Assembly: GCF_034366625.1 (NCBI RefSeq)
Contig: NZ_JAXMIH010000010.1
Location: 124,001 to 188,000, forward strand
Reading direction: 5' to 3'
Source: Prosthecobacter sp.
GTDB taxonomy: Bacteria; Verrucomicrobiota; Verrucomicrobiia; Verrucomicrobiales; Verrucomicrobiaceae
DNA: 64,000 nucleotides
Positions 1 to 8,303 of this stretch are shown in pieces. Below the pieces are notes generated by a model. That model saw nothing but the letters and a program-made list of their open reading frames with translations, was not told where the DNA came from and searched no databases. The position numbers were made by a program, and so were the translations under genes. Numbering within the stretch: position 1 is the stretch's first letter; the number at the start of each line of letters is the position of its first letter.

Positions 1-221
1 AAGGGACAGCCGGGGGAGGTCCACCAGCGGACGAGGATGACCTTGCCACGGAGATCGGCGAGCTTGAGCGGCGGGGAGTGGAGCCAGTCCTGCACCTGCC
101 ATTCCGGAGCCGTGGTGCCGAGCAGCGCGCGCCCTTGATCATCGGCCGCCCGCAACGCCGCCGCGCCGAGGAAGGCGACGATGGCCATCCAGCAGAGCCA
201 GGGTTGTGAGCGAGGTGGCAT
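1..221 (-). CDS. Redoxin/TlpA-like thioredoxin-fold protein, N-terminal part only
   Basis: The gene runs off the left edge of the window, so only the first 73 codons are present. Reading from the ATG at 221 on the minus strand there is a short basic N-terminus, a hydrophobic segment (WLCWMAIVAFLGAAALRAA) that looks like a cleavable signal peptide, and then the start of a thioredoxin fold: GTTAPEWQVQDWL, LADLRGKVILVRWWTSPGC. The W-T-x-P-x-C end matches the active-site region of TlpA/AhpC-TSA proteins, so an exported thiol-disulfide or peroxide-reducing role is likely. Whether a second active-site cysteine exists cannot be seen. Fold confident, exact function not. Confidence 0.7.
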   Translation of the reverse strand, partial: MPPRSQPWLCWMAIVAFLGAAALRAADDQGRALLGTTAPEWQVQDWLHSPPLKLADLRGKVILVRWWTSPGCP

Positions 222-421
222 GGCAGGGAGTCTCCAAGGAAGTATGAGGAGGAGGGGAAGGAAGTGCAATGGGAAGCACGCTGCCGCTGGCGGCTCTCAT
301 CTCAAATAGGCATTGATCTCACCCCGGCTGCCATGTCATTTTCAAAACACGGAGTCGCGGGGTCTTATCAGCCCAGCGGTTCCGGACACTTCAGGGTCGG
401 AACTTTCAACACGCTTGTGGT

Positions 422-1395
422 ATGAAAAGAATCACTCTCCTGCTTGCTGCGGTGACCTTGGGTCTTGGCCTCACCGGAGTGTCAGCCGCCGTCGTTTCCG
501 TGCAGTTCAACAACATGTTCGTCGTGGGCCACGGCTCCATCAGCAGTTGGAGCGGCAGCTTTTCCAATACGACGATGAACACGCGGCCTGTCCTTCTGCC
601 CTTCACCAGTCCGGCGACCGGCGCTGCGCGCTTTGGTCCCAACCACCCGGCGAATCTGCTGGGGCAGGGCACGCTGATCGCCGTTACCTACAGCCTGCTG
701 GATGGCGTGGGCACCACCGCCACGGCGGCGCTCGGCACCACGACGAGTGTGTTTGGCGGCACCCGCCCCAACTTCAGCATTCAATCCTATGCCAATGGCG
801 CTCGTCTGCCAGTGGCGGCGGCGTCGGGCACACTGGGGTCGGCATTGAACCTGCCCAACGGCACGATTCTCAACGCGGGCACCACGATCTACGCGGATAT
901 GTCCGCCTATGCGATGGATTACAACAAGCCGGCGAGCTACTGGCATGACACCACCACGACGCTGACCCATCAGGTGTATGAAGGCGGCACCACGTCGTTT
1001 TACTATCAGGACGGGCTGGGACAGTATCAGTTGCTTTCTTCGTATGCGGGCTCGTTCCTGGAACTCCTCAACAACTATTCGACGGGGAACACCCTTATCA
1101 ACAGGAGCGGCACGAGCACTGCGGTGAACAATGTGTTGCTGCCCGCGACGCTCCAGTTCGGTATTTTGGCGATAATATCCAAGACACCGGCATCCTGACT
1201 TCGGAGCTGGCCACCAGCCCGTATGTGGGATTTTTTGCCGTCGCCAGCATGCCGTTCACCGCGAACTTCGATCTGGACAACGCCACGCTCGCTCCCGAAC
1301 CCTCACGCGCCATGCTGCTGCTGGTGAGTCTGGTGTGTTTGAAACTCCATCGTCGCCGCGAAGTGACAGCGGGAACAGGTCGGGCGTCGATTTGA
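422..1395 (+). pseudogene. PEP-CTERM-type secreted protein interrupted by a frameshift
   Basis: Codons from 422 give a signal peptide (MKRITLLLAAVTLGLGLTGVSAA) and a low-charge, Thr/Ser/Asn/Gly-rich secreted domain. The frame stops at 1198, but from the T run at 1164-1167 the next frame continues naturally (FGDNIQDTGILTSE...) and ends at 1395 with a PEP-CTERM signal: APEPSRAMLLLVSLVCLKLHRRR. Adding one T to the run restores a continuous protein of about 324 residues. The tail type marks an exported protein processed at the membrane by an exosortase-like system. The break may be a real mutation or a homopolymer sequencing error. Function of the main domain is not recognised. Confidence 0.75.
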
Positions 1396-1539
1396 GACAG
1401 CGGGGAGAAAAATGGAGAACGCGCTGGCGAAGTAGCGCCGCAGGACGAGAAAATTTGGAAAGCAAAAAGTAGAAAGCCTGAGGCAAGGAGGAGCGGATGG
1501 ATGCGTGATCCTGCCTTCCGCGCAGCGGGGGCGCGGAAC

Positions 1540-1866
1540 TTACTTCGCGGCTTTGGTGGCGGCTTTGCGTGCTGTTTTCGCCGAGGGCTTCGCCTTGCCG
1601 GGTGCAGGCTGGACGAGCGAGGCGGAGAGATTGTCGAGAGACTTGGCGAGATTCTGCTCCAGATGGGTGAGCGCTCTGGCAAAGCTGTCGGCCTTCTTGC
1701 GCACGAGCTTGAGGGCCTGGGCGGTTTTCTTGCGCAGGCGGGTCTCCCCTTTCTGCCGCCATTCATCCAGCACCTCGCGCGCCTGGTTGGCGTGGGACGT
1801 GGTAGCCTGGAGTTTCTCTTCGAGAGTGGTGATCAACTTGTGGGCCTTTTCAAAGTTGATTTGCAT
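1540..1866 (-). CDS. Small helical protein with basic Ala/Lys tail
   Basis: This is a 108-residue protein starting at MQINFEKAHKL. A start further upstream is possible but its extra residues (rich in Cys, Pro and Arg) look non-coding. Residues 1-85 should be almost entirely alpha-helical with heptad-like spacing (KLITTLEEKLQATTSHANQA, ALTHLEQNLAKSLDNLSASL), and residues 88-108 form a Pro/Lys/Ala tail (GKAKPSAKTARKAATKAAK) like that of histone-like or phasin-like proteins. It could bind nucleic acid or a granule surface; no family was firmly recognised. It lies downstream of the oxidoreductase gene on the same strand, separated by a strong inverted repeat. Confidence 0.5.
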   Translation of the reverse strand: MQINFEKAHKLITTLEEKLQATTSHANQAREVLDEWRQKGETRLRKKTAQALKLVRKKADSFARALTHLEQNLAKSLDNLSASLVQPAPGKAKPSAKTARKAATKAAK

Positions 1867-1989
1867 GGGTGTGGGATGGTTGAAGGTGGGAGAGATGAAG
1901 CGGTTCGCTTCGAGAGGGCACCGCAGCCCCAGTCTCAGCACGCGGAGCAGACACGCAAGGGGGCAGTTGGGAAAATCGGCGGCACTATT

Positions 1990-2030
1990 CTTGACCTCTT
2001 GACGGCCGTTCAACGCGTCAAGAGGTCAAG
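1990..2030. repeat. Perfect 15-bp inverted repeat
   Basis: The arms CTTGACCTCTTGACG (1990-2004) and its exact complement (2016-2030) flank an 11-nt loop, so transcripts from either strand would fold into a stable hairpin. It sits just past the stop of the minus-strand oxidoreductase gene at 2042. No T tract follows on the minus strand, so it is either a poor intrinsic terminator, an mRNA 3'-end protecting hairpin or a dispersed palindromic repeat. A short related word (GTCAAGAGGT) appears near 63145. Confidence 0.6.
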
Positions 2031-2041
2031 GATTCCAGAGC

Positions 2042-3079
2042 CTAGTCGAGATCGCTGATCTTGACCGGCTTGCCGCCGAGCTCGGCGCTGCGGTCGGAGG
2101 CGAAGATGACTTCGAAGCTCTTCAGAGCTTCGGGGAAACTGGTGAGGGGCATGTCCTTGCCTTCATCGAGGGCGTCGAAGAAGGCCTGGAACTGGGATTC
2201 GTAGGGGTGGTCGCTCACGTCGCCGGAGTCGAGCATCTTCATGGAGAGCTTGCTCCAGGCGTGCTTGTCGGTGTGGAGCTTCATGGAGTGGAACTTGTCG
2301 TCCAGCAGGCTGCCCTGGCTGCCGCAGAGGTGGGTGTGGAAGTAGTAGGGCTGCAGGCAGTCCACCACGGCGGCGGCTTTGCCGATGCTGCCGTTTTTGA
2401 AGTGGATGAGGGTGACGCTGGTGGTGTCGTACTCGTAGGGCTTGAAGATGTCGCTCTTGGATTTGGTGGAGAAGCTGGTGACGCTGTCCACTTCATTGCC
2501 CATGACCATGAGCAGGGCATCGAGCGCATGACAGCCGGCTGTGAGGAGGGCACTGCCGCCGTCTTTCTTGCCGGTGTTCCAGCGGAACTGGCCGTACCAA
2601 GGGCCGATGCCGTGGTAGTAATCGACCTCACCATAATGCAGGGCACCGAGCAGGCCTTCATCAATGAGCGCCTTGGTGACCTGGAACTGGTTCGACCAGC
2701 GGCACTCGAAGCAGACGCAGCCCTTCACGCCGTTCGCTTTCGCTGCCGCGGCGATCTCGCGCACTTCCTGCAAGGAGTTGGCCATCGGCTTTTCGAGGAT
2801 GATGTGCTTCTTCGCATTCGCGGCGGCCACGGCTTGGGCGCGGTGCTGGCTGGGGTAGCTGGAGATGTCCACCACATGGATGTCGGGATTGGCGAGCATC
2901 TCGTCGAGATTTTGATAGCTCTTGATCGGCGTGCCGTGCTTGGCGCTGAGCTCCGCGTCGTCCAGTTTGCGGGAGGAATAGATCGCGGTGACCTGGCCCT
3001 GCTTGGTTTTGTTGATGGCTTCGATGTGAGCGCTGGCGGCCCAGCCGTATCCGATGATTCCGACGTTGTATTTCTTCAT
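2042..3079 (-). CDS. Gfo/Idh/MocA family oxidoreductase
   Basis: The 345-residue product has the usual length for this family of NAD(P)-dependent sugar and polyol dehydrogenases. The N-terminal Rossmann fold starts immediately (KKYNVGIIGYGWAASAHI, G-x-G-x2-A), followed by the D-E-M-L-A-N-P-D-I segment and the family signature EKPMANSLQEVREI (about 95-110), whose Lys is a conserved catalytic/cofactor residue. The C-terminal alpha/beta domain carries GGSALLTAGCHALDALL (about 175-190), with the conserved Gly and His near the substrate. There is no signal peptide, so it is cytoplasmic. The substrate cannot be told from sequence. Confidence 0.9.
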   Translation of the reverse strand: MKKYNVGIIGYGWAASAHIEAINKTKQGQVTAIYSSRKLDDAELSAKHGTPIKSYQNLDEMLANPDIHVVDISSYPSQHRAQAVAAANAKKHIILEKPMANSLQEVREIAAAAKANGVKGCVCFECRWSNQFQVTKALIDEGLLGALHYGEVDYYHGIGPWYGQFRWNTGKKDGGSALLTAGCHALDALLMVMGNEVDSVTSFSTKSKSDIFKPYEYDTTSVTLIHFKNGSIGKAAAVVDCLQPYYFHTHLCGSQGSLLDDKFHSMKLHTDKHAWSKLSMKMLDSGDVSDHPYESQFQAFFDALDEGKDMPLTSFPEALKSFEVIFASDRSAELGGKPVKISDLD

Positions 3080-3199
3080 GGTGTGAATTGGGAATGCTCC
3101 AAAACGGAGGCGAGAAAGTCAATACCTCGTTCTGCGGCGGCTCTTTCGCTTGTTTGCCATCGCGGGATGATTTTGCCGCGCCAAGTTGGCCCGAAAACA

Positions 3200-3233
3200 G
3201 TGAAGCCGCCCGGCGGATGCGGGGCGGCTTCAC
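3200..3233 (-). terminator. Intrinsic terminator after rplI
   Basis: GTGAAGCCGCCC (3200-3211) pairs exactly with GGGCGGCTTCAC (3222-3233) around a short GC-rich loop. Read on the minus strand the stem is followed by TGTTTTC, a short U-rich run, and it lies 23 bp past the rplI stop codon. This fits a rho-independent terminator. Confidence 0.7.
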
Positions 3234-3255
3234 AAGAAGAGTGCGGGGATGAAGC

Positions 3256-3750
3256 TTACTCGGCGGCGGCTTCTTCCTCGGCCGGAGCGGCTTCGCCAGC
3301 GGCAGAGACGGCCAGCTTGATGGTGGCGGTGACTTCGTGGCCGAGCTTGACGACGATCTCGAAGTTGCCGGTGTTCTTGATCGGCTTTTCCAGCACGATC
3401 ATATGACGGTCGATCTCCAGCTTCGTCTCCTCGGTGATGGCCTTGGCGATGTCGATAGTGGTGATGGAACCGAAGGCCTTGCCGCCCTGACCGGTGGAAA
3501 GGGAAAGCTTCAGCTTCAGCTTCTTGAGCTTTGCGGCCAGCTTTTCGGCTTCAGCGACTTCCTTGGCCTCACGCTCGGCACGCACGGCCTTGAGACGCTC
3601 GGTGTAGCGAAGGTTGCCTTTGGTGGCTTCGTAGGCCTTGCCTTGGGGGAGCAGAAAATTGCGGGCAAAGCCGCGTTTCACGCTGACGACATCAGCCTCG
3701 GCTCCGAGACCTTTGATTTTTTCTTTGAGAATGACTTGGGTGTTTGGCAT
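3256..3750 (-). CDS. rplI: 50S ribosomal protein L9
   Basis: The 164-residue protein has the complete bL9 layout. The rRNA-binding N-domain (MPNTQVILKEKIKGLGAEADVVSVKRGFARNFLLPQGKA, 1-41) carries the family signature G-x-G-x2-G-D/E-V-V-x-V-K-x-G-Y/F-A-R-N-F/Y-L. A charged connecting helix (about 45-78) and the C-domain (to about 148) follow. The C-terminus has an extra Ala/Glu tail (EAAPAEEEAAAE), a little longer than typical L9 (about 150 residues). It is transcribed alone here, without rpsF or rpsR beside it, and is followed by a clear terminator hairpin. L9 binds 23S rRNA near the L1 stalk and helps maintain reading frame. Confidence 0.97.
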   Translation of the reverse strand: MPNTQVILKEKIKGLGAEADVVSVKRGFARNFLLPQGKAYEATKGNLRYTERLKAVRAEREAKEVAEAEKLAAKLKKLKLKLSLSTGQGGKAFGSITTIDIAKAITEETKLEIDRHMIVLEKPIKNTGNFEIVVKLGHEVTATIKLAVSAAGEAAPAEEEAAAE

Positions 3751-3872
3751 GGCGACGTTCCCTGGGGGAAAAGGGGCGCGAAACTACACGCCTCCTAACC
3801 TCTGTCAAAGGCGGAATCAGGGTTCTTTCAGAAGGCCTTCAGCAGCAGGATCAGACGGCGCATCGCAGGCTG

Positions 3873-4751
3873 TCACACTCCGAGCGAGGTGCCGGCCTCA
3901 AGTCCCACTGCGGGGACTTTTTTCAATTCCCGCCACATCCAGCCCAGGCCCACGACGCTGAGCACGGCACCGGCAGCAAGGAGGTCGCCGGGCATGTGGT
4001 CTTCCTGCTGCATCTCTTCCGCGCCATGACCGAGCAGCATGGCGAAGGGAATGATGAGGTAGTTGGTGGAGAAATTGACCGTGAAATGACCGATGATGCC
4101 GGGCGCGAGCGAGCCGGTGCGCAGCACCAACCAGCCAAAAAGCAGGCCGAGCGGCAGGGCCACCACCGCCTGCCAGGGATTGAGATGGAAGAGGGCGAAG
4201 ATGACCGCCGTGAGCCAGATGGATTTTGCCGCGGAGTAGTTGGCGAAGAAGCCGCGCAGCATCCAGCCGCGAAAAAACAATTCCTCCGCGACGGGTGCGA
4301 TCAGCGTGATGGAGACGAAGAAGATCGCGGCATTACCTTGTGTCAGGCCCAGGAACGCCTGTTTGAAAGCGTCCGGCATCGGGATGAGGCTGGCAAAGTG
4401 GAGGAGCACGATGGTCAGGCCGAAGCAGCCGATGATGAGGCCGGGCAGGATGCGTGATGGGAAACCCCGGATGGTGTAGGAGCCGCTCCAGGGCCGCTTG
4501 ATGAACACTAGTCCCAGCCAGAGCGCTACCGGCCACCCCACCGCCTGGCTGGTGAACATGATGAGGATGGAATCAGGCTTCTGCTTGCTCACCGCGCAGT
4601 AGATGGCGATGGGGATGGTCACGGCAAATACCACGACATAGAAAAGGAAGCTCACCAGCAAGGCCTTGCCAAGACGGGGACCGGGCGGTTTGGCCGGAGG
4701 CAGTGGCGGCGGCAATGACAGGGCTGGGAGTTCGTCGGGAGGAGCGTCCAT
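3873..4751 (-). CDS. CPBP-family intramembrane metalloprotease (CAAX/ABI type)
   Basis: The 292-residue protein opens with a proline-rich cytoplasmic stretch (PPPLPPAKPPGPRLG, about 14-28), followed by several membrane segments. The CPBP motifs are in order: EELFFRG at about 156-162 (E-E-x3-R), FALFH further on (F-x3-H) and HFTVN (H-x3-N), which together form the intramembrane Zn site. Members include CAAX prenyl endopeptidases and bacterial ABI proteins used in bacteriocin immunity or anchored-protein processing; the substrate here is unknown. It stands alone between rplI and a divergent parvulin gene. Confidence 0.85.
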   Translation of the reverse strand: MDAPPDELPALSLPPPLPPAKPPGPRLGKALLVSFLFYVVVFAVTIPIAIYCAVSKQKPDSILIMFTSQAVGWPVALWLGLVFIKRPWSGSYTIRGFPSRILPGLIIGCFGLTIVLLHFASLIPMPDAFKQAFLGLTQGNAAIFFVSITLIAPVAEELFFRGWMLRGFFANYSAAKSIWLTAVIFALFHLNPWQAVVALPLGLLFGWLVLRTGSLAPGIIGHFTVNFSTNYLIIPFAMLLGHGAEEMQQEDHMPGDLLAAGAVLSVVGLGWMWRELKKVPAVGLEAGTSLGV

Positions 4752-4862
4752 ACGAGCTCAACCCGAAGGTGACGCGGCTTCTTTCAACAGAGAGAGACCC
4801 TTGCCAGACCGGCGCGAAATGCCGTTCGAAGTGGGCAGTGCCTGAAGATCAGACGTCGGCGC

Positions 4863-5984
4863 ATGGTTGTCATTGCTGCTGGCTGTTTTAGTCTGCGCCT
4901 GCTCATGCCGTTCTCACTCCAAGGCTTTCCCTGGCGTTTCGCCGTCTATTTCATCGCCGCCTGTTATCTGCTGGCGGATCTGTATGCCTGCAAAGGCCCG
5001 CTGCATGCGCGATTGATGCAGGGCAGGGGATCATCCCCCGAAGGCGCGGGAGGCGGGTATGCGGCGGAGGTCTATGGCCGACCGCTCACCCGCCTGGAAC
5101 TGGAGGAGGCCATGCGCGAGCATCTTTGGAAGCGGAGCGAGTCCTGGGCCGCGCTCAACGCCGAGGCGCGCAAGCAGACGCGCTGGCTGGTGCTCGAAAC
5201 CCTCGTCAACGACCGCATCGTGCGCGCCTTCCGCATCATGAACGGCCTCGACACGGTGCCGTCCGCCGCCGAGGCCCGGCGCGAATCCGAGATGATGCAG
5301 CGCCAGTTCGCCAATGCGGCCGAGTATCCCGGCCGCCTCGCCGCGCAGCAGCAGACACAAAAGTCGCTCGATACAGCGATTCGTGACGCGCAGCTCGATG
5401 AGGCATGGATCACCGAAAAAATCGCCCATCGTCTCGCCGAAGTGACCGAAGCCGACACGCGGACGTGGTATGATGAGTTCAAAGAAACGCTGCGCATTCC
5501 GCAGGCGCACCATGCCGCGCACCTGTTTCTCACGAGGCATGACAAAACAAAGCCTGACCGCGAGGTGGAGATCCGCGAGATTCACCGCCAGCTCATTACC
5601 AAGGAAAAAACCTTCGCCGAACTGACCGCACTACACTCGGACGATGACGGCACGAAGAAAATCGGCGGTGATCTCGGCTGGTGCACGCGTGAGCGTCTGC
5701 CGGAGGATTTCATGGCCGCTGTGGAGAGGCTGAAGATCGGGCAATTCAGTGATCCAGTGCCCACGAAGCTTGGCTGGCATCTCATCATCGTGATGGAGCG
5801 CCGCGAAGCGCGCCTGCCGTCCTTGGAGGAGGCCAGGGATGAGATTCTTGCCCTGTTGACCAGCCAGCGCCGTGAGGAAGCCGTGAAAAGCCTCGTCGGT
5901 GAACTGCGTCAGCGCTCGCAGCAGCCCACGAAATTCGTGTTTTATCACCCGCAGGTCATTGACCACGTCGAACCTGCGCCCTAA
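4863..5984 (+). CDS. Membrane-anchored parvulin-type peptidylprolyl isomerase
   Basis: The product is 373 residues from the first ATG; an internal ATG at 4905 (MPFSLQGFPWRF) is an equally good start, and neither has a clear ribosome-binding site. One N-terminal hydrophobic segment (FAVYFIAACYLLADLYAC) anchors or exports it. A SurA/PrsA-like helical chaperone region (about 70-210) precedes a parvulin domain (about 215-335) with AHHAAHLFL, FAELTALHSDD, GGDLGWCTRERLPEDF and PVPTKLGWHLIIVMER, all characteristic rotamase segments. It probably assists folding of exported proteins. The next gene starts directly at its stop codon. Confidence 0.85.
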   Translation: MVVIAAGCFSLRLLMPFSLQGFPWRFAVYFIAACYLLADLYACKGPLHARLMQGRGSSPEGAGGGYAAEVYGRPLTRLELEEAMREHLWKRSESWAALNAEARKQTRWLVLETLVNDRIVRAFRIMNGLDTVPSAAEARRESEMMQRQFANAAEYPGRLAAQQQTQKSLDTAIRDAQLDEAWITEKIAHRLAEVTEADTRTWYDEFKETLRIPQAHHAAHLFLTRHDKTKPDREVEIREIHRQLITKEKTFAELTALHSDDDGTKKIGGDLGWCTRERLPEDFMAAVERLKIGQFSDPVPTKLGWHLIIVMERREARLPSLEEARDEILALLTSQRREEAVKSLVGELRQRSQQPTKFVFYHPQVIDHVEPAP

Positions 5985-6821
5985 ATGCCGCGCATGAAAC
6001 AAAACGTGGGCGTTCTTGGTCTCGGCATCATCGGCAGTCGTGTGGCGGACAATCTGCGCAAGGCAGGACATGAAGTCTTTGTGTGGAGCCGCAGCGCCCG
6101 CCCTGTGCCGAATTTCCTTTCGTCTCCGCGTGAGGTGGCCGAGGCCGCCGGCATCATCCAAATCTTTGTGCGGGACAGCGCGGCGCTCATCGAGGCCATC
6201 GAGGACATGAAGCCTGCGCTCAAGGCCGGGCATCTCGTCATGAACCATGCCACCGTGAGCAAGCATGCCACGCTGGAAGCCGCGAAGCTCGTCGAAGCCA
6301 CCGGCGCCGCGTTTCTCGACGCGCCCTTCACCGGCAGCAAGATGGCCGCGCAGAATGGCAAGCTCTGCTACTACATCGGGGGCAGCGATTTGATGCTCGA
6401 ACGCGCCAAGCCGGTACTCGAAGCCAGTTCGGCCAAAATCCTGCCGCTCGGCGGTGTGGGTGACGCGATGGTGCTCAAGATCGTCACCAACCTCGTTTCT
6501 GCCGTCATCGTCGAAGCCGTCGCCGAAGCCGCCGCGATCACGCAGGCCAATGGCATCCCGCTGGAGCGCCTGCACGAAGCCCTGGAGTCAAACGCCAACT
6601 ACTCCATGCTCATCGGCATGAAACTCCCCGCCATCATCAAAGCCGACTTCGAGCCGCATTTCTCTCTGCGCAACATGCTCAAGGACGCCGACTTCGCCCG
6701 CGAACTGGCCGCCGAGGCCAAGCTGAATGCTCCCGCGCTCGACTGCACCGCCGCCGCGATGCGCAAAGGCGTGGACGCAGGCAAGGGCGACCTCGATTTC
6801 AGCGTGATAGGCCAGCGCTGA
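5985..6821 (+). CDS. NAD(P)-dependent 3-hydroxyisobutyrate dehydrogenase-like oxidoreductase
   Basis: The 278-residue enzyme begins with a dinucleotide-binding loop (VGVLGLGIIGSRVADNLRKAGHEVFVWSR, G-x-G-x2-G). The beta-hydroxyacid dehydrogenase substrate motif is DAPFTGSKMAAQNGKL near residue 107, and the likely catalytic lysine lies in GGVGDAMVLKIVTNLV (about 155-170). The C-terminal helical domain is complete. Family members reduce or oxidise small beta-hydroxyacids or semialdehydes such as tartronate semialdehyde, succinic semialdehyde or glyoxylate; the substrate is open. Its ATG (5985) follows the preceding stop with no gap, so translational coupling is likely; an ATG three codons later also fits. 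Confidence 0.88.
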   Translation: MPRMKQNVGVLGLGIIGSRVADNLRKAGHEVFVWSRSARPVPNFLSSPREVAEAAGIIQIFVRDSAALIEAIEDMKPALKAGHLVMNHATVSKHATLEAAKLVEATGAAFLDAPFTGSKMAAQNGKLCYYIGGSDLMLERAKPVLEASSAKILPLGGVGDAMVLKIVTNLVSAVIVEAVAEAAAITQANGIPLERLHEALESNANYSMLIGMKLPAIIKADFEPHFSLRNMLKDADFARELAAEAKLNAPALDCTAAAMRKGVDAGKGDLDFSVIGQR

Positions 6822-6893
6822 GGTCGGATGCTGCGGATTTTCTACGACGAAGACGCTTGCCGTTGTGTGTGTGCCAAGCATGTATGAACCGCC

Positions 6894-7337
6894 ATGAAAA
6901 CCTCCGCTACTCCCGACCTCTGGCAGAAAATCCTGGTGCCGACGGACTTTTCCGAGTGCGCGGAAGCCGCCGTTCATTTCGCCGCAGCGCTGCATCAAAA
7001 ATCCGGTGCTGAAATCATCCTGCTGCACGTCACCGAACCCGCGTATCAAGGACTCCGCGTGCAGACGAGCGACCTCCATGCGCAGATGCGCCACGCAGCG
7101 GAGAACAGCCTCAAAAAGCTGGCTACTGAAGCCTTCTCCAACGCCACAAGCGTGCGCGTGGTGGTCAGGGACGGCCGTCCGGCGGACGTGATCTGCCAGT
7201 CTGCGGCGGATGAAAAAGCGGACGCGATCATCATCCCCACCCACGGGCATTCCGGCCTGAAGCACGCGCTGCTGGGCAGCGTGGCGGAGAAAGTCGTGCG
7301 CCACGCGCCTTGCAGCGTGCTGGTGGTACGGGAGTGA
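6894..7337 (+). CDS. Universal stress protein, single domain
   Basis: The 147-residue protein is one complete USP domain. It starts at KILVPTDFSECAEAAVHFAAALH (beta1 and the conserved Asp), and contains DLHAQMRHAAENSL and the nucleotide-binding signature THGHSGLKHALLGSVAEKVVRHAPCSVLVV (G-x2-G-x9-G-S). Presence of the signature suggests an ATP-binding USP. This is the first of five USP genes in the window. It is followed after 21 bp by the antiporter gene on the same strand. Confidence 0.93.
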   Translation: MKTSATPDLWQKILVPTDFSECAEAAVHFAAALHQKSGAEIILLHVTEPAYQGLRVQTSDLHAQMRHAAENSLKKLATEAFSNATSVRVVVRDGRPADVICQSAADEKADAIIIPTHGHSGLKHALLGSVAEKVVRHAPCSVLVVRE

Positions 7338-7358
7338 GCCGTTTGTCCCCATCTTCTT

Positions 7359-8297
7359 ATGCAAGACTACATTTTGATGCTCATCGCCGGTGTTGTGCTG
7401 GCTTGGTTTGGTGGTGAATTTTTTGTCAAAGGGGGTGTTGGCCTGGCCCGCTGGGCGCACTGGCCCACGGCGGTGATCGGTGTCACGGTGGCGGCGTTTG
7501 GCACTTCCTCACCGGAGTTGCTTGTGGCCATCCATGCGGCGCTGGACGGCGTGCCGCAGATTTCACTCGGAGATGTGCTCGGCAGCAACGTGGTCAATGT
7601 CGCGCTCGTGCTTGCCATCGTGCTGGCGCTCTCGGGGATGCAGGTGGAGGACGGCGGGGTGCGGCGTGACTGGTTCATTTGCCTGCTGGTGCCCGGCATC
7701 GTCTATGCGCTGCTGTTTGACGGCTGGTTTTCGCGCCTCGACGCCGGGATCATGATGGTGTGTTTCTTCGTCTGGCTCATCATCGTCATCCGTCATGCGC
7801 GTCGGCATGCGGTGACGCGCACAGAGCCGGGCGAGCATGTGTCTCTGCCCAAAACAATCTTTGAGCTACTGGCCGGTCTCGCGTTGCTGATCGGTGCCGC
7901 GCAGTTCGTGGTGCATGGCGGCAAGGGCGTCGCCACCGCGCTGGGCTGGAGCCCCTTCATCGTCGGCGCGGTCGTGGTGGCCGCTGCCACCAGCACGCCG
8001 GAGCTGGCGACGACACTCATTGCCCGCATGCGCGGCCATCACGACGTCGGTCTCGGCAACATTCTTGGCAGCAACATCTTCAATGTCTTCTTCATCGCCT
8101 CGGTGGCCGCGTTGATTCAGCCCTATGCGGTCAAAGTGCCGGAGATCGCGCCGAGTCTGCTGTTTGGCGGCATCACCGTGCTGCTGATTCTTCCCGGCAA
8201 AAAGGGTGCGCTGGGCCGCTGGCGCGGCTTTGTGCTGCTGGCGGTGTATGCCGTCTATGTGGTGATCACCGTGAGCGCGGGCGGCGAGGGACACTGA
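7359..8297 (+). CDS. Calcium/sodium antiporter, CaCA family (YrbG-like)
   Basis: The 312-residue membrane protein shows the two inverted alpha repeats of the Na+/Ca2+ exchanger superfamily. Repeat alpha-1 has VAAFGTSSPELLVAIHAAL and LGSNVVNVALVLAIVL; alpha-2 has AAATSTPELATTLIARM and GNILGSNIFNVFFIAS. The acidic residues in both G-T/S-S-x-P-E motifs form the ion site. About ten membrane helices are visible. It probably exports Ca2+ (or exchanges another cation) using the Na+ or H+ gradient. It is probably co-transcribed with the USP gene just upstream. Confidence 0.92.
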   Translation: MQDYILMLIAGVVLAWFGGEFFVKGGVGLARWAHWPTAVIGVTVAAFGTSSPELLVAIHAALDGVPQISLGDVLGSNVVNVALVLAIVLALSGMQVEDGGVRRDWFICLLVPGIVYALLFDGWFSRLDAGIMMVCFFVWLIIVIRHARRHAVTRTEPGEHVSLPKTIFELLAGLALLIGAAQFVVHGGKGVATALGWSPFIVGAVVVAAATSTPELATTLIARMRGHHDVGLGNILGSNIFNVFFIASVAALIQPYAVKVPEIAPSLLFGGITVLLILPGKKGALGRWRGFVLLAVYAVYVVITVSAGGEGH

Positions 8298-8303
8298 ATC
8301 CGC

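Noticed and set aside
2207..3406. Long plus-strand open frames opposite the oxidoreductase and rplI genes
   Set aside because: High GC in third positions keeps antisense frames open throughout this window; the minus-strand proteins are clearly recognisable families, so the plus-strand frames are shadows.
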